Below, one piece after another: positions 52,682-54,360 of a DNA stretch of 54,360 nt. The notes under the pieces are model-generated. The model was not told where the DNA came from, searched no databases, and saw nothing but the letters and a program-made list of their open reading frames with translations. The stretch's first letter is position 1, and every line of letters begins with the position of its first letter. Made by a program: the position numbers and the translations under genes. The stretch spans positions 1-54,360 of the forward strand of contig DAOUWZ010000005.1 of assembly GCA_030666865.1 (NCBI GenBank), given 5' to 3'. Source of the DNA: a bacterium. Lineage in GTDB: Bacteria; Patescibacteriota; Patescibacteriia; S139-126.

Positions 52682-52710
52682 TATTATTAATCTGATAAAG
52701 GTTTATTTAT

Positions 52711-52785
52711 TATAAGTAAGTTCGCATAACATACAATATTCGTTTTTATCCAAACAAAATATTTGTATAAAAACCAATTATGTGA
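52711..52785. other. imperfect inverted repeat upstream of the ElyC-like gene
   Basis: CGCATAACATA, then GTTTTTAT, a spacer, ATAAAAAC, then TTATGTG and AAATAAC form a broken hairpin with unpaired bases. The form recalls gene-cassette recombination sites but the consensus is not clear. Confidence 0.3.
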
Positions 52786-52812
52786 AATAACAAAAAAAAT
52801 TTTCTAATTTAT

Positions 52813-52829
52813 AATTTTGGCAATTTAAC
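52813..52829. repeat. left 17-bp inverted repeat flanking the ElyC-like gene
   Basis: AATTTTGGCAATTTAAC ends five bases before the start codon and is the exact reverse complement of 53394-53410. ATTTAAC fits the RYYYAAC pattern of integron sites. Confidence 0.75.
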
Positions 52830-52834
52830 TACAT

Positions 52835-53398
52835 ATGACTTATCCATTCAACTGTATTACAAATTTTATATTCGTTGAGCATAAACCATCAAAAGCTGAT
52901 GTGATTTTGATTCCTGGTGGAAGTCGTCCACAACTTATAGAAAAAGCTGTTGAATTATACAAAGAGGGATATGCTTCTCATATTTTACCTTCTGGCGGAG
53001 CTAATCCTAAACTTACCGAATATAAAACTGAATGGGAATATCTCCAAAATATTGCCCTTTCATTAGGTGTGCCCGAAAACACTATCCTGAAAGAAGACCA
53101 AGCAAAACACACCTTCGATAATGCAAATTTATCTTGGCAAGTTCTACAAAACAGCAATTTAAAAACCAATAAAGTAATATTTGTTTGTAAAACACATCAC
53201 GCAAGAAGAGCTTTGTTGACATATCAAACAGCTTTTCCAACGAACATTGAATTTGTGGTTTGTCCAATAGTTGATGAAAGAGATGTGCGCAAAGATAATT
53301 GGTTTTTAGATCAAGATAAAATAGACATCATCATGAAAGAAGTCGAAAAAATCGGGCAATATTTTGGAAAGCATATCCCTAACTGGCTGAACCGTTAA
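52835..53398 (+). CDS. DUF218 protein (YdcF/ElyC/SanA-like)
   Basis: The 187-aa protein has ADVILIPGGSRPQLIEKAVELYKEGYASHILPSGG, PENTILKEDQAKHTFDNANLSWQVL and VIFVCKTHHARRALLTY, the DUF218 pattern. It lacks the N-terminal membrane helices of ElyC. ElyC/SanA proteins influence envelope integrity; enzyme activity is unknown. The gene is bracketed by a 17-bp inverted repeat, whose right copy contains the stop codon. Codon use looks less AT-biased than the glycan cluster. Confidence 0.82.
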   Translation: MTYPFNCITNFIFVEHKPSKADVILIPGGSRPQLIEKAVELYKEGYASHILPSGGANPKLTEYKTEWEYLQNIALSLGVPENTILKEDQAKHTFDNANLSWQVLQNSNLKTNKVIFVCKTHHARRALLTYQTAFPTNIEFVVCPIVDERDVRKDNWFLDQDKIDIIMKEVEKIGQYFGKHIPNWLNR

Positions 53399-53410
53399 AT
53401 TGCCAAAATT
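53394..53410. repeat. right 17-bp inverted repeat flanking the ElyC-like gene
   Basis: GTTAAATTGCCAAAATT includes the stop codon TAA of the gene. GTTAAAT fits the GTTRRRY core of integron sites. Confidence 0.75.
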
Positions 53411-53451
53411 TCTTTTAACAAGGTAGAATTTTTTTGTTACATCACATAATA

Positions 53452-53588
53452 GCGTGTATCTGGTTCGGAAGATTTGACGCAATTAGATTCAAAAGGAATG
53501 TCAAATCAGCCTCTCCCAAATTTCGCAAAAAAACAATTAGATTTTTAGAGAAATTTTTGCGAAACTTCAGATACACGCGAACATTAGA
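53452..53588. other. three-stem inverted-repeat structure, attC-like candidate
   Basis: Outer arms GCGTGTATCTG (53452-53462) and CAGATACACGC (53568-53578) enclose two inner hairpins: GATTTGAC/GTCAAATC (53471-53478, 53500-53507) and TTTCGCAAAAA/TTTTTGCGAAA (53521-53531, 53554-53564). GAACATTAGAC follows, one base off GTTRRRY. The 65-aa track ORF here is judged a by-product. It resembles long attC sites after cassette genes, or a structured RNA. Confidence 0.55.
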
Positions 53589-53647
53589 CGAAATGGAAAG
53601 TCATCCCTATCGAAATGTTTTTAATATCTAACTGAAATCAAATTACT

Positions 53648-54163
53648 ATGGCACATATAAATATTGAAATCAAAGCTAAATCTAATAATCAAGATGAGAT
53701 AAGAGAAATCTTAAAATCAAAGAACGCTAACTTTAAAGGTGTTGACCACCAAATTGATACGTACTTTAAAGTCAATAATGGTAGATTGAAATTAAGAGAA
53801 GGAAAAATTGAAAATCATCTTATTCATTATCAAAGAGAAAACAAAGAAGGTCCTAAACAATCTGATGTTACTTTGTTTAAATCAGACCCTAAATCTTCAT
53901 TGAAAGAAATTTTAACTAAATCTCTTGGTGTTTTAGTCGTTGTTGATAAAAAGAGAGAAATTTATTTTATTGATAATGTAAAATTTCATATTGATATAGT
54001 TGAAGATTTAGGGACTTTTGTTGAAATTGAAGCTATTGATAATGATGGTACATTTGGAAAAGATAAATTACTTGAACAATGTCAATTTTTCCTTGATTTA
54101 TTTAAGATTTCTCAAGAAGATTTGATTTCAGTTTCTTATAGTGATTTATTATTACAGAAGTAA
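53648..54163 (+). CDS. CYTH domain protein (class IV adenylate cyclase/thiamine triphosphatase-like)
   Basis: The 171-aa protein has NIEIKAK at the start (ExExK-like, with the first Glu shifted), DTYFKVNNGRLKLREG, HYQREN, DIVEDLGTFVEIEAID. These fit the CYTH tunnel-fold enzymes that act on triphosphates. It is similar to stand-alone CYTH proteins often annotated as class IV adenylate cyclases. Its stop codon is the first part of an inverted-repeat region, as in gene cassettes. Confidence 0.75.
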   Translation: MAHINIEIKAKSNNQDEIREILKSKNANFKGVDHQIDTYFKVNNGRLKLREGKIENHLIHYQRENKEGPKQSDVTLFKSDPKSSLKEILTKSLGVLVVVDKKREIYFIDNVKFHIDIVEDLGTFVEIEAIDNDGTFGKDKLLEQCQFFLDLFKISQEDLISVSYSDLLLQK

Positions 54164-54342
54164 CGGGCTGACTTTCAACTCAAGGGGACGCTGCGCTTTC
54201 GCTTCACTACGTTACGCTCACCCTCGTATATCCCTGACGTTATTATAAATTCCGCTTCGCTTCATTTAGAATAACGCGCGCGGATACCTCCGCTGTCATA
54301 CTCCATTCCGCTCCGCGGAACTTCGTATAACAGCGGATATCC
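54161..54342. other. two attC-like inverted-repeat regions at the window end
   Basis: TAACG (54161-54165) pairs with CGTTA (54238-54242) around a GC-rich inner part. Then GGATACCTCCGCTGTCATAC (54282-54301) pairs with GTATAACAGCGGATATCC (54325-54342) with extra unpaired bases on one arm and the inner hairpin TTCCGC-tcc-GCGGAA. Imperfect stems with one-sided bulges are typical of attC sites. GC content is high for this window. No gene is seen. Confidence 0.5.
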
Positions 54343-54360
54343 AAAATTTCTTTACGCAAA

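Noticed and set aside
53434-53631. 65-aa ORF between ElyC-like and CYTH genes
   Set aside because: It starts at TTG and is made up almost entirely of nested inverted repeats.

Overview
The window is AT-rich, gene-dense bacterial DNA using the standard code. Gene content points to a Candidate Phyla Radiation (Patescibacteria, Parcubacteria-type) genome: a Lys-rich DUF4012 envelope protein, DUF2304, many short intergenic distances, many small membrane proteins, a CAP-domain protein and a glycan gene cluster. This placement rests on gene content only; no rRNA or ribosomal protein gene is present.

Layout. 1-3078: DUF4012 protein. 3079-4257: no convincing protein gene, but a consensus promoter followed by six or more long hairpins and two terminators, read here as one large structured RNA or a nest of palindromic elements. 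4258-9986: murJ, a broken lepA 5' copy, lepA, a nicotinate phosphoribosyltransferase (NAPRT), a 36-aa membrane peptide and a PH-domain membrane protein. 10264-14869: FtsB/DivIC-like protein, parvulin foldase, RlpA-like protein, ftsE and ftsX, a division and envelope block. 15055-15536: tRNA-Gln preceded by two partial copies of its own 5' part, each interrupted by a palindromic insertion, with a GIY-YIG nuclease gene between the second partial copy and the intact tRNA.

15.6-30.4 kb: a mobile defence island next to tRNA-Gln, bounded by a 13-bp direct repeat. It carries an Mrr-like nuclease, a large serine recombinase, a terminase-small-subunit-like HTH protein, a ParB-like/DNA methyltransferase fusion, a structured RNA candidate, a PD-(D/E)XK nuclease, a Type I restriction system with fused HsdM-HsdS, two or three HEPN-like proteins, a Cas4/RecB-like nuclease and a GIY-YIG protein. 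30.4-30.9 kb is a GC-rich, hairpin-dense stretch.

30.9-40.4 kb: HAD phosphatase, P-loop ATPase, thioredoxin-CcdA fusion, family 4 uracil-DNA glycosylase, then a cluster with two more NAPRT paralogues, a sugar/nucleoside-kinase-like protein and two LOG-like Rossmann proteins, suggestive of base salvage or exchange. 40.6-43.8 kb: an unknown four-TM protein and a CAP-domain protein. 43.9-52.7 kb: glycan synthesis (two SDR epimerases, metK, two GT2, DUF2304, GT4, a large multi-TM protein). 52.8-54.36 kb: an ElyC/YdcF-like and a CYTH gene, each followed by imperfect inverted-repeat structures resembling gene-cassette recombination sites.

A theme of the window is small palindromic elements. A 20-bp palindrome is inserted in two places whose uninterrupted versions can be read in the same window. 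In two places (lepA and tRNA-Gln) an insertion lies between a duplicated 5' fragment and a complete gene copy.
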